Source: Saccopteryx bilineata
Taxonomy: Eukaryota > Chordata > Mammalia > Chiroptera > Emballonuridae
Assembly (NCBI RefSeq): GCF_036850765.1
Contig: NC_089494.1
Location: 234,130,779 to 234,194,778 of the forward strand
Direction: 5' to 3'
Length of the DNA: 64,000 bases
In this document: positions 1 to 13,020 of the stretch, piece by piece
Layout of the letters: every line of letters starts with the position of its first letter
How positions within the stretch are numbered: the stretch's first letter is position 1
Program-made: the position numbers and the translations under genes
The notes under the pieces: model-generated
Told to the model about the DNA's origin: nothing
The model's database searches: none
What the model saw: only the letters and a program-made list of their open reading frames with translations

Positions 1-2164
1 TCTTATGCAGTCTTTAATTTTTGAGCTCATTTTATTTTGGAAATATATATATCCACTCGATAATATAATATTTTATATTTACCTGCTTGATATTTTGTTA
101 TTAACTCACTTCTACCTTTCTACCATAGTTCAGTTCATCGTCCATTGCCTAAGTCTGCTTTGGCTACAGGCTACTTTCCTTTGACAGTACCCTGCCTCGA
201 GCAATACTATCTTACCCAGTTCTTAATCTCCCTGTTCATCAGAACCAGGCAGTTCTCTAAGATTTCTTCTGCAGGAACAAAAGAAGTAAATAATAAGCAG
301 ACTATACTCTTGTGCCACACTTAGCAAAGAAAGTTCTGAACACTGTTCCTCTCCATTTTCCTTTCGTGCTGCGAATCAAAAAGGGATAGCTTTCATTTTA
401 CTTTACTTTTCAACTCTGTCAGAGGCAGCCTCACCTAAGCTGCCTATCTCCAACCATAACTTCACGAACCCTTAATTGCCTCTGCCTTTGCATAAAATAT
501 TTATCCTTCTAACATTTTTGTGATGAGCGGGATGACACTTGCATATTCCTTCAGTTAATCAGGCTGAGCCTTTCTTTACAGGGAACTAACATTTGGGATA
601 TAATTTAGGCCAACATTTACTGTGTTTTCTCAGCAGCTCACAGATACAAATTTCACGTGTCTATGACTCCAAATTCTGACTTCTATGTGAAGACATCAAC
701 CTATACTGAATGTATTCCAACTGACTTAAGAAGTTATTAAAAAGGGCAATTAAACAATTAATGTACAAATTGCATCTAAGAAATCCTCTTCCAGCAAGAA
801 TGGTACCACGCTGGATCCTGTTTGGATGTCAGTGACAGCACAGTGGGCCAGGTGTTGTTTGCCATCCAGTGAAATTCGCTCCTAAGCCACTCCAGGCATA
901 GCCTCCCGTGGTGCTGTGTCTATCATCAGAAAATGCTTTTCCTTTTCTTACGTGCATTCCTCTTTGGACACTCAAACTCAAATATAAATATAATGCAGTG
1001 TTGCTGCTGTGTTGTCTCAGTAATATGAGCACATTCTGAACTTGACAAGTAAGTTTGTTCCTTTTAGATTCCTGGCAGATGTGACATTGAAATATATCCT
1101 GAACTTACTGGACTAGTTTCCTTGAAGTCTTAGAAATGACATTAAACAACAGGAACAACGGGTGGTGAACTATTCTTGTAGGTTTTTTCTGACACTGGTC
1201 CAGATTTTTTCTCTCCCTCATTTCCCAGGCACACATTTTTCTGAGCCTCCAGGACTGTTACCAGGGCACCTTGCCATTTGTAGGACATTTGGCTTCTGCG
1301 CTTTAATACCTGAGCAAATGTTCAATGTGAACCAACACTTTTATTCCCCTTAGGGAAGTGTTATCCTTTAAGGTGTTTCCAGTTTTCATTTTAAAATATC
1401 AAAACAATTTTCATTATAAAATTCTGCTGGAAAATGAACAAATAATACGTGTAAAGTATAAACTTAGATTTATCCTTGAAGTTGTTAACTTTTTTCCATA
1501 AAAGTACTTAGTTACATTTCTACTCTAACAAAGCAGAAATTATCTAACTTCCCTTGCATGAGAACAGAAGCAAACTAAATACTTATTTTCTGCCATATTA
1601 GTATAAAGTGATCATTTTAGAAATATATCATTTTTTCTTGGATGAAATTATTCCAAGTCAACTCTGGGAAGAGTATTTTAGGGCCAAGTTTACAATTTAT
1701 ATCAAACTTAATGAAAAGTTAAAATGCTTCAGATATGCATCAACTTTTATAATTTGTTTGCTTATCTATCCAACATTAAAACACACTTTCTAAAAACAGA
1801 ACACAATTTGGGAAGCAAATAGATAATAAGCTTGATATTTACTCAAATGTAGATTAAGTCAAAGTTCTTTAATGAATTTTTGAAGATGTTTTCTATTTTT
1901 ATTTTATGTAACTTGCAGACAGATTCTGGTGATAAATAATTCTTTTCAAAGAGTCAGTCTATGATTAGCCAATTTCTCTTTTCACACCAAAATCTTACAT
2001 TGTTGTAAAAAAGAAATTTATCAACAAGGTTTGCATAAGAATAAATTGTTTATTATTCTTATTCTAATATGCATATCATACATGCTACTTAATTTTGCCT
2101 AAGAACAGCTCATGAAATTAGAGATAATTTTTTTGTATTGTATATGATCAATCTTATCACTATA
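1..2164. other. AT-rich unique sequence, no gene seen
   Basis: I see no recognisable repeat or exon here. The open frames are all short (under 70 codons), lack family resemblance and read like chance frames in AT-rich DNA. This looks like ordinary intergenic or intronic DNA. Very old, diverged repeat fragments could be present below what I can recognise by eye. Confidence 0.6.
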
Positions 2165-2172
2165 CTCTAGTC

Positions 2173-2536
2173 CAGGGGTCCCCAAACTTTTTACACAGGG
2201 GACCAGTTCACTGTCCCTCAGACCGTTGGAGGGCCGGACTATAAAAAGAACTATGAACAAATCCCTATGCACACTGCACATATCTTATTTTAAAGTAAGA
2301 AAACAAAACGAGAACAAATACAATATTTAAAATAAAGAACTAGTAAATTTAAATCAACAAACTGACCAGTATTTCAATGGGAACTATGGGCCTGCTTTTG
2401 GCTAATGAGATGGTCAATATGCTCCTCTCACTGACCACCAATGAAAGAGGTGCCCCTTCCGGAAGTGCGGCGAGGGCCGGATAAATTGCCTCAGGGGGCG
2501 GTATGTGGCCCGCAGGCCGTGGTTTGGGGACCCCTG
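2173..2536. mobile_element. Non-autonomous hAT transposon, longer variant
   Basis: The ends are inverted repeats: the left end begins caggggtccccaaacttttt and the right end finishes with its near complement (tttggggacccctg). The flanks carry a perfect 8-bp target duplication, ctctagtc, at 2165-2172 and 2537-2544. An 8-bp duplication with short CAG...CTG-type ends is the signature of the hAT superfamily. The element is 364 bp and carries no transposase, so it must have been moved by an enzyme encoded elsewhere. Two shorter relatives lie at 42530-42722 and 48953-49144. The AT-rich middle (about 2240-2410) is absent from those copies. The unbroken duplication suggests a fairly recent insertion. 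Family names in repeat libraries were not checked. Confidence 0.9.
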
Positions 2537-2664
2537 CTCTAGTCTATTTCATTGAAAGGAGAAAAAAAGCATAATGTGAGTTCTTTTAAAATTAAAGTGT
2601 CTGTGAACACACATAGATAAGCCTTTTAAACACTATTATATGGAGACACAAGTCACAAAAGACA

Positions 2665-2850
2665 ACATGGTCTAATTTTTAAGAATGTATGAACCAGGAT
2701 TGGAGCCAGAGTCTCTGAGCTGTAATCCTAGCTCCACAGTTGATAGCTGTGTAATTGTAGCAAAATTACTTACCCATTCTGTGCCTTTATTTCCTTATCT
2801 GTAACACAAGGAGGATGATAAGCTATTGGCACACAGTAATCATTCAACAA
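2665..2850 (+). repeat. MIR SINE, old
   Basis: The block has the MIR order: a degenerate tRNA-like part, then the core resembling 'agctgtgtaa...acttacccattctgtgcctttatttccttatctgtaa' (core at about 2745-2805). It is ancient, with many mismatches and no visible target duplication. MIR predates placental mammals, so this marks old DNA. Confidence 0.7.
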
Positions 2851-3373
2851 CATCACCATCTAATTTACTGTCATCAATATTTTAGTTAGGTATTTTTATC
2901 ACAGCCAAGATAGAAGCAGTACTTTCCTAAAAGTATGAGGCACAAGAAAAGATTCAAAAGTAATTTAAAAATGTATATTTGTAATAAGGAGAAGGAAAAT
3001 ATTTAATTACACAGAAAGTTTGAGAGGATGTTTGGACAAATAGGTTATGGAAAAAAAATTTGGTTTGTTTTTTTTTTCCCAGAGAAAGTCCTTGAGCTTA
3101 TTCTGCAAAATATAAGAAATCAGAGTTAAATAAAATAAATTAGAGTTCATGATTATTTCTAATGTATCTCATTGAACCTGGACTAATGGATATTGCCAAT
3201 ACATGTAATTCTTTTCCTAATATAAAGAATTTAAATATTTCAATTTTTTCAGGAAAAAAATTTCAAATATGGTAGTATGTTAATTTATCAAATATTACAA
3301 ATCAGTTCTATGGGTGAGGGTAGGAGATTAGAGGGTTTCTACAAATTAGGCCAGTATGCTGATATTATATCCA
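2851..3373. other. AT-rich unique sequence
   Basis: No gene or recognisable repeat is seen. Poly-A and poly-T runs near 3050 and 3070 are simple sequence. Confidence 0.5.
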
Positions 3374-3385
3374 TATTTTATTATT

Positions 3386-3738
3386 ATTTTTTCTAAATGA
3401 GAAGCAGGGAAGCAGAGACAGACTTCTGCATGTGCCCAACCAGGATCCACCTGGCATGCCCACTAGGGGCTGATGCTCTGCCCATCTGGGGCATTGCTCC
3501 ATTGCAACTGGAGCCATTCTAGCGCCTGCGGCGGAGGCCATGGAGCCATCCTCAGCACCTTGGGTCAACTTTGCTCCAATGAAGCCTTGGCTGCTGGAGG
3601 AGAGGAGAGAGAGAAAAAGGAGAGGGTGAAGGGTGGAGAAGCAGATGCGTGCTTCTCCTGTGTGCCCTGACCGGGAATTTAACCCTGGATTTCCACATGC
3701 CAGGCCGATGCTCTACCACTGAGCCAACCACCCAGGGC
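3386..3738 (-). mobile_element. Long tRNA-derived SINE (bat VES-like, type A)
   Basis: Read on the minus strand, the element starts at 3738 with a tRNA-like head (box A-like 'ggttggctcagtggtagag'). It continues through the 'cacacaggagaagc' linker and a pyrimidine-rich part into a long GC-richer body, and ends in an A/T-rich tail near 3386. A 12-bp target duplication, tattttattatt, lies at 3374-3385 and 3739-3750, so the insertion is complete. The sequence is clearly diverged from the young copy at 32361. It was copied by L1 machinery from an RNA polymerase III transcript. Confidence 0.9.
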
Positions 3739-3750
3739 TATTTTATTATT

Positions 3751-6385
3751 TCTTAAATAATTATTGAAGCAAAATATTTGGCTTTTAGTACAAATTTACT
3801 CCAATGTTAGTAATGAATGCTTCAACACTTAGTGAAATTATACTGAAACAGCAGCTTTTGAAAAAGTAATGTGAAATACAAATGATATATAGACTAAAGC
3901 ACATATAATCAGTAGTTTATTGATATTTTCATTTAGATTGATCTATGGTAACAGTAACCAACATATATATTGAAGTTTATTAAATGCACTGCAACTGTAT
4001 TATTTTATTTAATATTAATATATTCCTATTAGGTAGATATTGGGGTCTCTGAAAAAGCCCAATAACTTATACCCTGTTTTCTATGTTCTAAATACATTAT
4101 AAGATAAAAAGGGGGCACAGACTTTGGAAAACTATCACCTTGAAAAACCATCAAGTTGGAATATGCAGATTTAGATCTGATAAGCAAATGTCCTTACCGA
4201 GCCCTGAAGTTAACTGGGAACATCCTGATAGCTCCAAACAAGGCTGAACTTCAGCCCAACCTTCTCCACAGAAGCACCATTGGTTTCTAAGAGGAAGAAG
4301 GAATGAGTGATGTTCACCATTGATAATTTATTTTCCCCAACTCTTAGCAATTCAATAATTCATTTTTGTTCCCACTGAAGAACGTGAGTAAAGGAAAGAA
4401 ACCCCATGTGTTTTGCTAAAATGAGTTCAAGCAAAAGAAACGGAATATTAAAGGTAAGGATTCAGCATTCTTCCAAAAGTAAACAACATAATTTTCCCAC
4501 TTTAAAAATAAGGAAATTATACCTTAAAGATATTTAGTATTATGTTTGAGTCATACAATAAGTGGAAGGAGTTAAGACTAAAATCAAGTATTTTTTCAAT
4601 CTAAACAAAAATATTAAGTGCTATGTTATAATGCCCTCCTGGTCACAAATAATTTTTAAAGGACATCTACACAGCAATACAATTGGCTAGATAATGTAAA
4701 AGTTTTAAAGATACGTCAAGTACTGTGTCTTTGCTCCAGACACTTAGAGCCACACAAGAGCTGAAGGTCTAGAAAAAGCACACTGGGTTTTGCAACTATG
4801 AATTTATAAAAAGTAATAGCTGGCAGATTGCTCATTCTCTAAAATGTCATTAGGTTTCTACACCTCGACTGCATAACTAGGAATCACAACCATAGTATTA
4901 ACTGCCTGTTGACTTGAATATAGGCTCAGAAAACAAGTGTATGTTTTTGTTTTGTTTTGGTTTTTTATTTACAAAAACATTTTACATGGTCCTTTTGGTA
5001 ATTTTGGTGTAATTAGAATAGCAATACACAGTAAGCGAATTATTATACCTAAAATAAGAACAACATATATAACTTTGATTAAAAAAAAAGAAACAAAACT
5101 TTACAAACTATTTTATGAGTGTAAACTTGTGCAGAATTGGTAGTCAACTTGGCATTATCACTGCCTGTCTCTGAAGGAACTTTTTCCCCCCCTTAATTAT
5201 TGGGATGACATGGTTCACCAAACCATACAGGTTTCACATGCAGAAACTTCCTTTTAACCTTTAAGATCACAAACTTTGTTCTCCAGGATCCTCTTCCTTG
5301 TACATGTTTAAGTTGAGGATACTTTCATGGGATTAGAAGTGCAGCAAGGCAGAGGCCATTATTATCAGAGGCCAAAATGGTAGAAGCCACAAGCTTCCGG
5401 ATTCTTTATTAGCTCCCACTCTGCAGTCATGGTGCTTCAGAGTTCTGTAACCTGATAGTGAGGTGTGTATTTCTTGCGATACTGGGTTTTATTACTCTGT
5501 TTCAGAGCTGCTAAAGGCTGGATGCCAGGACAAAACTTTCTCCCATTGTACAGAGACAGAGTTTCAAATATTAAATCCCCTGTTTCCCTGAATATATTGA
5601 ATATATTGATATGTACAATCTAACTGAGTTAATTCTGAAATAAACAAAAATAAATCTGGAGACAAAAGCAAAGAAAAAACCGCTAAGACATGATACCCAA
5701 AATACCAGCATATAGTATACATTTCAGTGTATATATTTTTATTAGAATACATTGCTTAATTAACATATATAAATTTATGTGTATTTCTTATATTAGTCTA
5801 AACAATATTAAATTCACTGTCTTTAACATTTGAAATGATATCATGTATGATAACTTCTTTTGTTAGTATGCATTTTTATATGTTAAGGTAACTCTTTTTG
5901 AGCATTTGAGAAATGTCAAGGTAGATACAATAGTAACTTTTCTTAATATTATAGATATCTTCTAAGGGAAAACTACCATTTTTTCAAATTATTGAGAACT
6001 TGATATGTAAAAAGCCCTTCAATAAAGCAATTTTTTCCCTAAATTGATCATAATTTTAGGGCATAAGGTTCTTTGCTAATTCTTTACTTATAGATGTACT
6101 CAGTATGCATTAAGTAACTACATTTTTATGAACAAAGATTATTAAACTTTAATTGTAAGTTTGTAAATTACTTGGTTTTCTTTTCTTCTATAGTTTCCTC
6201 ACATCCACTTTCAGACATTAGTACAAAATTCCTTTGGAGTACAATATTCATTCAAAGATCTATTTTACTTAACTTCATACAGTAAAATTTAATATCCAAC
6301 TTCAGTTCTTGTTTAAATCACGAGGCTTAGAAATTATTATTAGTCATCATAACTATATATTTAATGTTTATTTTGAAGTCAAAAG
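3751..6385. other. AT-rich unique sequence, no gene seen
   Basis: About 2.6 kb with no recognisable exon or young repeat. Open frames reach only 68 codons and have low-complexity compositions. The stretch at 5380-5580 is slightly less AT-rich but has no motif I recognise. Confidence 0.5.
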
Positions 6386-6402
6386 GTACTTACTGATTTT
6401 TT

Positions 6403-6757
6403 TAAATTTAAATGAGAGGAGGGGAGATAGACAAACTTCTGCATGAACCCCAACCAGGATCCATCTGTTGATCCCCATCTGGGCCTGATGCTTTGCCCAT
6501 TTAGGGCCTATACTCACAACCAAGCTATTTTTAGCACCTGCAGTGGAGGCTCCATGGAGCCATCCTCAGCACTTGGGGCCACCACACTCAAATCAATCAA
6601 GCTGTGGCTGTGGGAGGGAAAGAGAGAAAGAGAAGATGAATAGGTAGTAGGGGAGAAGCAGGTAGTCACTTCTCCTGTGTGCCTTGACTGGGAATCAAAC
6701 CCAGGACATCCACATACCAGGTCGACGCTCTACCACTGAGTCAACTGGACACGGTCA
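6403..6757 (-). mobile_element. Long tRNA-derived SINE (type A)
   Basis: Same family and orientation as the copy at 3386. The tRNA-like head ends near 6757 on this strand and the tail is near 6403. The target duplication is 17 bp and perfect (gtacttactgatttttt) at 6386-6402 and 6758-6774. The body is shorter and more diverged than the copy at 32361, and the internal promoter boxes carry several changes. Confidence 0.9.
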
Positions 6758-6774
6758 GTACTTACTGATTTTTT

Positions 6775-7955
6775 ATGCCACTTATTTAATCATAAATTAC
6801 CACGAATGCCATTTTTTAGTAAGCTCTTTAACTTTTAGAAACACAGATAAGTGTTTCTTATCTGTGAAAGTAAGTAAACTGTTTCCCTTTAATCTGAATA
6901 TCTAAATTGGTTATGTCTTTTTACTTTTGCTGATTCATCATTAATAAACAGATGTCATCTCTAACAGCTGTTATCCTTTACATACTCCTTAGTGTTCTTT
7001 TGAAAATAATAATTTAAATAACCACTATAGAACCCAGTATGCAGATGTACACATTAAATAAAGAACTAATTGCTTTAATTATGCAACTAATGTCTATTTT
7101 GCTTCAGAGTTTCTCTTACATGCTACATTTGATTATCTTTCATAGTGCTGCCCAAACCATACTGATATTAAAAAATGTGCTTAATACCAAACGTGGTACG
7201 TTCAGTGAGTTCAAGAAAGAAAAACCCAAATGCTATTGAATATATATATGATAACTGCCAGTCCACACACTGTAATAGTCTATCAAATTTTATTTAGCAG
7301 GAAAACAGTTTCAAGTCATATCCCAGCAAAAATCACCTATTAAAATATACCTCTTTTTGACAACACTGCATTTGATCAATTTTTCTTTCTGTTACTTCCA
7401 ATAAGGTTTATTTACTCTTTTTCACCTCAATTTGTTCAACTGTGAAATGGTGAACAGATTGATTCTGACCAAAAAGTCAGGTTAGGAAATAATATTCAGT
7501 CCATCTGAGTCTTGCTTAAGACTGTCAGTTGGAATTTGAATAGAGGTTATAGATAGAAATTAAAAATATATTTATCAATATTATCAAATAATGAATTTAA
7601 GACTTTATTAAAAAGCCAAATTTAATACTCTATTTCTCAGTTTTTATTTTATTACAGGTATGTATAAAAATAGTACACTATATAATTACATGGATCAGCT
7701 AGCTTTCATCCATAAACCAATGATTTAAGTACCCTGACCTTTGATGTGCACAGAACTGTATTTTAAAGCTATAATTAAAGAACAAAGTTAATCTCTTTTT
7801 TAAGACTTTTTATTTAATGGCAATGAGATTGTACACATCTTAAGTATAGTAGGAAAAGATTTTTAAATCAGAATTTAAGCAAATTTATACTATAGTAAGG
7901 TTAATTGCCACATTTTGAGCAAAAACCTTTACAAAGACCTATGTACTTTATAGCT
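6775..7955. other. AT-rich unique sequence
   Basis: No gene or young repeat is recognised. The frame at 7039-7239 (66 codons) has no family resemblance and is treated as chance. Confidence 0.5.
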
Positions 7956-8130
7956 GTGTATGATTTACTAAATGCTTTAACATATTTTGCTTTATATCAA
8001 CCTTACAACACTTCTATAAGAAAAGTAATAAAATACTGTTTAGCCATATTCTGCAGAGAAGGAAAATATTAATATTAGCAAGTCACTCAAGATCAGCTCT
8101 ATCATGTCAGACTGAATTCCCATATTGTGT
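7956..8130 (-). repeat. Probable MIR fragment
   Basis: The order 'tttactaaatgctttaacatat ... accttacaac ... gcagagaaggaaaatatt ... caagtcactcaag' follows the reverse complement of MIR at low identity. The call rests on this pattern only. Confidence 0.45.
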
Positions 8131-8300
8131 TGTGTCTCTCTTCAAGACCACAGATAAAGTCACTTGTATGGATACATTCTGCCATGTACTTAATGGTACA
8201 ATTTGCAAGAAACAACAACAACAAAAAACCTTTTTATAAATAAATCTCTTTAATTGTTTATATGGATGTCTTTAAATGAGTTCAAAGTTTAAATTTCAGT

Positions 8301-8675
8301 CCTGGCCAGTTGGCTCAGTGGGAGAGTGTCAGCCAGGTGTGTGGATGTCCTCGGTTTGATTCTTGGTCAGGGCACACAGGAGAAGCCATCATCTGTTTCT
8401 CTACCCTCCCTCCTTCCTCTTCTCTCTCTTTTTCTCTCTCTTTCCCTCCCACAGTTATTCTCGATTAATTCGAGCACATCAGCCCCAGGTGCTGAGGATG
8501 GCTCCATCCAGTCTCCACCTCAATCTCTAAAAATAGTTCGGCTGCAAGCATGGCCCCAAATGGGAAGAGAGCATCAGCTTCAGACAAGGATTCCAGGGTG
8601 GATCCCAGTCAGGACACATGTGGGAGTCTGTCTCCCTATCTCCCCTACTCTCACTTGGAAAGAGGAAAAAAAAAA
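8301..8675 (+). mobile_element. Long tRNA-derived SINE (type A)
   Basis: It starts cctggccagttggctcagtg (box A) and passes box B-like 'ggtttgattcttggtcaggg', 'cacacaggagaagcc', a pyrimidine tract and the long body. It ends in an A-rich tail near 8661-8675. An imperfect target duplication, tttaaatttca (8288-8298) versus tttacatttca (8679-8689), supports these limits. A CA microsatellite follows at 8719. Confidence 0.88.
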
Positions 8676-8716
8676 AGATTTACATTTCATTAGTGATTTA
8701 TTCGCATATGCTTCTT

Positions 8717-8718
<2 letters not shown>

Positions 8719-8748
<30 letters not shown>
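8719..8748. repeat. (CA)n microsatellite
   Basis: An uninterrupted run of about 14-15 CA units, likely length-polymorphic. It produces repetitive TH residues in overlapping frames, which are not genes. Confidence 0.98.
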
Positions 8749-8749
<1 letters not shown>

Positions 8750-8751
<2 letters not shown>

Positions 8752-9578
8752 ACAGGTGTGTGAAGAAAAGATTTACAACATAAACCGAATTTCTCATCTT
8801 GGCCTCTGTTACAATGATACTGTTCTTAAAAATAAGCCTTGACTAATTTTGAAAAGAACTCTGAGTTTCGAGGTTTATATCAACATCAGAAACTTCAGAG
8901 GCAGGTGGAATTCTGCTTGCTCAGGTTTGGAAATCCAGTATAAATTCATGTTACTCCACTTGATTGGAACTTAAAAATTTAGACCTATAATTATTTTTTT
9001 ATATTCAAGTTTAACTTATTTATTTTATGTCAAAAAAGTAACAGCTGAGATTTACAGGTATTTGCTTTTTTTCTGGAGTGTGAGTTAGTGAATGTGTTGT
9101 ATCTATGTATGTACAAATTGTTTTTCCGGTAACAAGTTTTTCAGTAAGTTTATAAATCATCTTAAGTATGCTTGCACTGTTACTACTCAACGGTTTCTGT
9201 CCAGTCAATGTCTGCTTTCATGAACAGGAAAGAAACATGAAAAAAAATTCCTCTCCCTCCTCTTCATCCTGCAAAGGGCACTGAAAGGAAATGTCAGGAT
9301 GAGGCCTGGTTTCTCTGTCAACATTGACCGATCCAATATGGAAGCACAAATACCAGTTTTAATTAATCATCTAACAAAAGCTGTAGACAGAACCTAACTA
9401 GCTACATTTTAAAAACCCAAGGGAAATCAGCACTTAGTGAAGAATTTTATTTAGTCTGTGTCTACATAGAATTGCTAAGTTAAAAGCAGTGGCTCCAAGT
9501 GATTCTGGAAATCTACCAAGAGCTATGATTTTCATTTTTAGGTCATTTTCTGCATAATGCCCTCTTCTAAACTCAAAA
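8750..9578. other. Unique sequence, no gene seen
   Basis: AT-rich DNA with no repeat or exon I recognise. The open frame at 9020-9208 (minus) has no family resemblance. Confidence 0.5.
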
Positions 9579-9588
9579 AGTAGATACA

Positions 9589-9971
9589 GTCTGATTAAGT
9601 GGTGGTGTGGTGGATAGATCATCAGCCTGGGATGCAGAAGACCCAAGTTTGAAACCCCAAGGTCTCTGGCTTCAGAATGGGTTCACTCACTTGAGTGCAG
9701 GGTCACTGGCTTGAGCATGGGATAATAGACATGACCCCATAGTCGCTGGCTTGAGCCCAAAAGTGTCTAGCTTGAGACCAAGGCCATTGACTTGAGCCCA
9801 AGGTCACTGGCTCAGCTGAACCCCCCTTCCCCTCATCAAGACACATATGAGAAAGCAGTCACTGAACAACTAAGGTACAACAACTATGGATGATGCTTCT
9901 CAGCTTTTCTTTACTGTCTGTCTGTCCCTGTCTGTCCCCTGCCCTCTCTCTTTAGCACAAAAGAAAAAAAC
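9589..9971 (+). mobile_element. tRNA-derived SINE, type B with internal repeats
   Basis: The head reads like a tRNA gene ('gtggtgtggtggatagatcatc...gtttgaaacccc'). The body then carries a series of imperfect repeats of a unit resembling 'ggtcactggcttgagc' between about 9660 and 9815. It continues through 'acacatatgagaaagcag', 'gatgcttctcagc' and a 'ctgtctgtctgtccctgtctg' pyrimidine part to an A-rich end. A 10-bp duplication, agtagataca, lies at 9579-9588 and 9972-9981. The head matches the shorter SINE at 46142-46367 rather than the type A copies. Confidence 0.85.
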
Positions 9972-9981
9972 AGTAGATACA

Positions 9982-10479
9982 TACATACCCATGCACACAC
10001 ACAGCACATATATTTTAACACAACCTAGAATATCCTCACCTCATAAAGAGCTCAGTTACTTCAACTTTATCCCCCAGTTGTCTCTCCAGGGCTCTCTAAC
10101 AAGGCCATAGCAACCATAACCTATTGGTTGCTTGAGTGGCTTACATTACCCTTTAATATGTGTTTTCTTAGAGAATGGTTGTGTCCAAATGAGTTAAGAT
10201 TAATATTGAAAATTATAAGCATCCTTTAAGAAAAGATTCTATGACATTTCTCACTCACAGGACTATAAAGCTAGTAGAGCCTCGAACACTTTCATTTACC
10301 TTCCCTTATTTTAAAGATAAGGAAACTAAAATTCAGTAAAATTTAGTACATTTTTCTTAAAATATACAAGATAAGCTGTCTACAGTTATTGAGTGACATT
10401 AAACAATACCTTGACTTTTACTATATGGGTTGCATGCCAATTGACCTAGATCATAAACTGGTTTATAGGAATAATTCAA
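9982..10479. other. Unique sequence
   Basis: No gene is seen. Around 10255-10350 there is a faint MIR-like stretch ('ttaaagataaggaaactaaaattcag'), too weak to assign. Confidence 0.45.
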
Positions 10480-10960
10480 CCCCCATTGCATGTCATAAAA
10501 AGTGCTTCACAGATTCTCTCCAAGTGATTTTACCACTTACCAGCCTCATCTCTCATCATTGGGTAACAACCAAACATGCTCTCTCTACTCATGGAGACTA
10601 CCTCACGTCTTCTAAACACAATGAACTCTCCTGCCACATGTTCTTACAGAGTCTGCTCCTCTACTTAAGCACTGAACCTGGGCATTTCTACATTTGACTT
10701 CCTCTGTCAAACTTATCCCAACTCTGAAAGCTGCTGCATTTGTTTGCTATGTCGCTCCCAGAAAGCTTAGGACAGATCTCTATTACAGCTTAAATTACCT
10801 TGAACTGGGACAAACTGCTTGCTTGTTTGTCTCTCATTTTACCAGAGGATTTTCAGAATAATGACTACTCATGTTTCTATCCTTGGTGTCCAGCATACTG
10901 CTTAGCACATAGTAAGCCTTTATTAATGCCTGTAGAACCAATAAATAAATGAAATGAAGA
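10480..10960 (+). repeat. L2 (CR1-type LINE) 3' end, old
   Basis: The end of the block (about 10890-10960) shows the L2 tail pattern 'ccagcatactgcttagcacatagtaagcctttattaatgc...aataaataaatga'. The upstream part (from about 10690) fits the L2 3' region at low identity. It is an ancient non-coding relic. Confidence 0.6.
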
Positions 10961-13020
10961 GTAAAATCCATGTGTTTATAATCTAGATATGAAAAGCTTC
11001 CTCCACGACACTGTGCTGATTTAGATAATCCTAAAATCCTACCTCTTGGTTTCTGGGTGTCTTCCCTGTGCCAGCCAGTACTGCGCACGAGGCCAGGCAA
11101 CCTCAATTTAAACTTCCATCTAACTCAGATGGCATGATGCAAACCTCCATTCACTTCGACTGGAAAATTTGGCTGTGTTAACATAGCTCCATTCGTTCAT
11201 GCATTTATCATTATTGTACACACACTTGAGTTCCTACTAAGCTCATTTGAGACAGGAGCAGCTGTCCCAGCGGCACTTCCTGTTCGTCTCATGTCACGGC
11301 TGCACATACACACAACTTCAGGGACCTACTGAATGGGCTTTCCAGGCAAACCAGCTTGGCTCCTCATCTTTTTTTTTTAATAGGTTATTTTGTTGTTTGT
11401 TTGTTTGTTTTTGGCATATTTAGTAGTATAGTGTAATAATATCCTAAATACAGACTACATTCTTTTTCTATGAACGACAATTACTCAACCAATCTGAGTT
11501 TTATTACTTCAATTTATTCTCTGTAACTTCAGAGGAACAAATGACTAAACTGTGGAGTGTTACTAAGTATGCCATAACTTGCGATGTTACCAATAGCAAG
11601 AATAAATATCTGTTCATTCCAATTATAAGATGAAGTCATTTAATCGAGTCGCCTTGATGATTCTGATGGAATTACAAACTCTTCTGTGGCAGGGAGCATG
11701 CCTCTATGCATTATTAAATAACCAGATAGGTCGCAGATATGTCAACAATTGGAACCCAGTGTAGATAATAATTCCCTTATTCCAGGAAACTGAGAAAATT
11801 TAAGGGAAATAGTAGAACAAGCCAGATAGAATTCAAACATGAAGAAATTAACAGCCAGAGCCAATTTTCTAGCAGAAAGTAGAACTACAAAAAAAAAATT
11901 GGTGGACATATGGTTTGGAGACATATGGCACATCATTTTGACTAGACAACCCAGATAAGGGGAAGAAAAATTGTTTCAATTTTCAGATCTCAGGACATTG
12001 TCCCTCTAATTTCAATGAAATATATACATATGGGAGTAAGAAATTTAAATTGTCAGTAGTTATCTTTTTAACTGTTTATAGTGAAAACGGTTTGATGGGA
12101 CAGATTTGATCAGTCTTTCCTCACACTCTATTCCTTTCACACGTGGGCAGGATTTGATCCTGAACCTGGCAGTTAAAGGGGTAACTTCGACTTTCTCCTG
12201 GGATAACAGGCCACAAGCCAGCTGCTTCCCTGAGCCTGCTTCAAGGTCCTCTGATGAGCAGAGATGTGTCTGTACAGGTTACCATCAGTTCTTCCCATCT
12301 GGAATTATGCAAGAATAATATATTTTATCTGGTGTAATTTGGCAATATCTCCTTTTGATCAAGACATCTCAGACTACAATTAGATTTGAGGCTAGCCTAG
12401 AAATAAACTAATGACATTTTCATTGTGGAAACAACTGCTCCCAATTTTCCACATGTAATAAGTAAATAAACTAATCACCCTCACCATGGCAGCAGGAATT
12501 CTCACCAAACAAAAATAGTTTTGAGCTTATAGCACACTCTACAAACTGTTAGGACTGCTTATCCTTTTGATTCCAGAAATTCAGCCTAATCGATTCACTG
12601 AGGAGAAACTCACAATGAGCTGTTGGAGAGTAGCAATTATATCACAGTCAAATGACTAAAGGAATTGAAATACAGTTTTCTCTCATTACTCCTCCCCCCA
12701 GAAAACGCATTGAATTCACCCTTGATTTTCTGCCTTTTTTCTACAAGATGTCGTTTGTCCATCATTTTTGCTATCTAAAGCTCACCTGGATGTCAAAGCA
12801 TAGGAACAGTTTCCTTCTTGCAGTGAAACTATAACATTTCTGAGGAATGGTTCTCTTTCTAAACACTTGGGGACATTTTTTCCATTCATGCTTTCTACAG
12901 AACCTTTACTTTCCTAAATGTATATCAATCTGTTATTCCTACTTTATATGCACAGTACTCAGAACAGAATCCTATTCAGAGTAGACTGGTATAAATAACA
13001 TTTTTTGACAATTCTACTTT
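10961..13020. other. Unique sequence, no gene seen
   Basis: About 2 kb of AT-rich DNA. There is a T/GTTT simple repeat at 11371-11412. The frame at 12106-12318 has balanced composition but no recognisable family, no splice context I can defend and no long open neighbour. Confidence 0.5.

Noticed and set aside
9589..9971. CRISPR-like array from repeated 'cactggcttgagc' units
   Set aside because: The units are imperfect, irregularly spaced and inside a SINE with target duplications in a mammalian genome.
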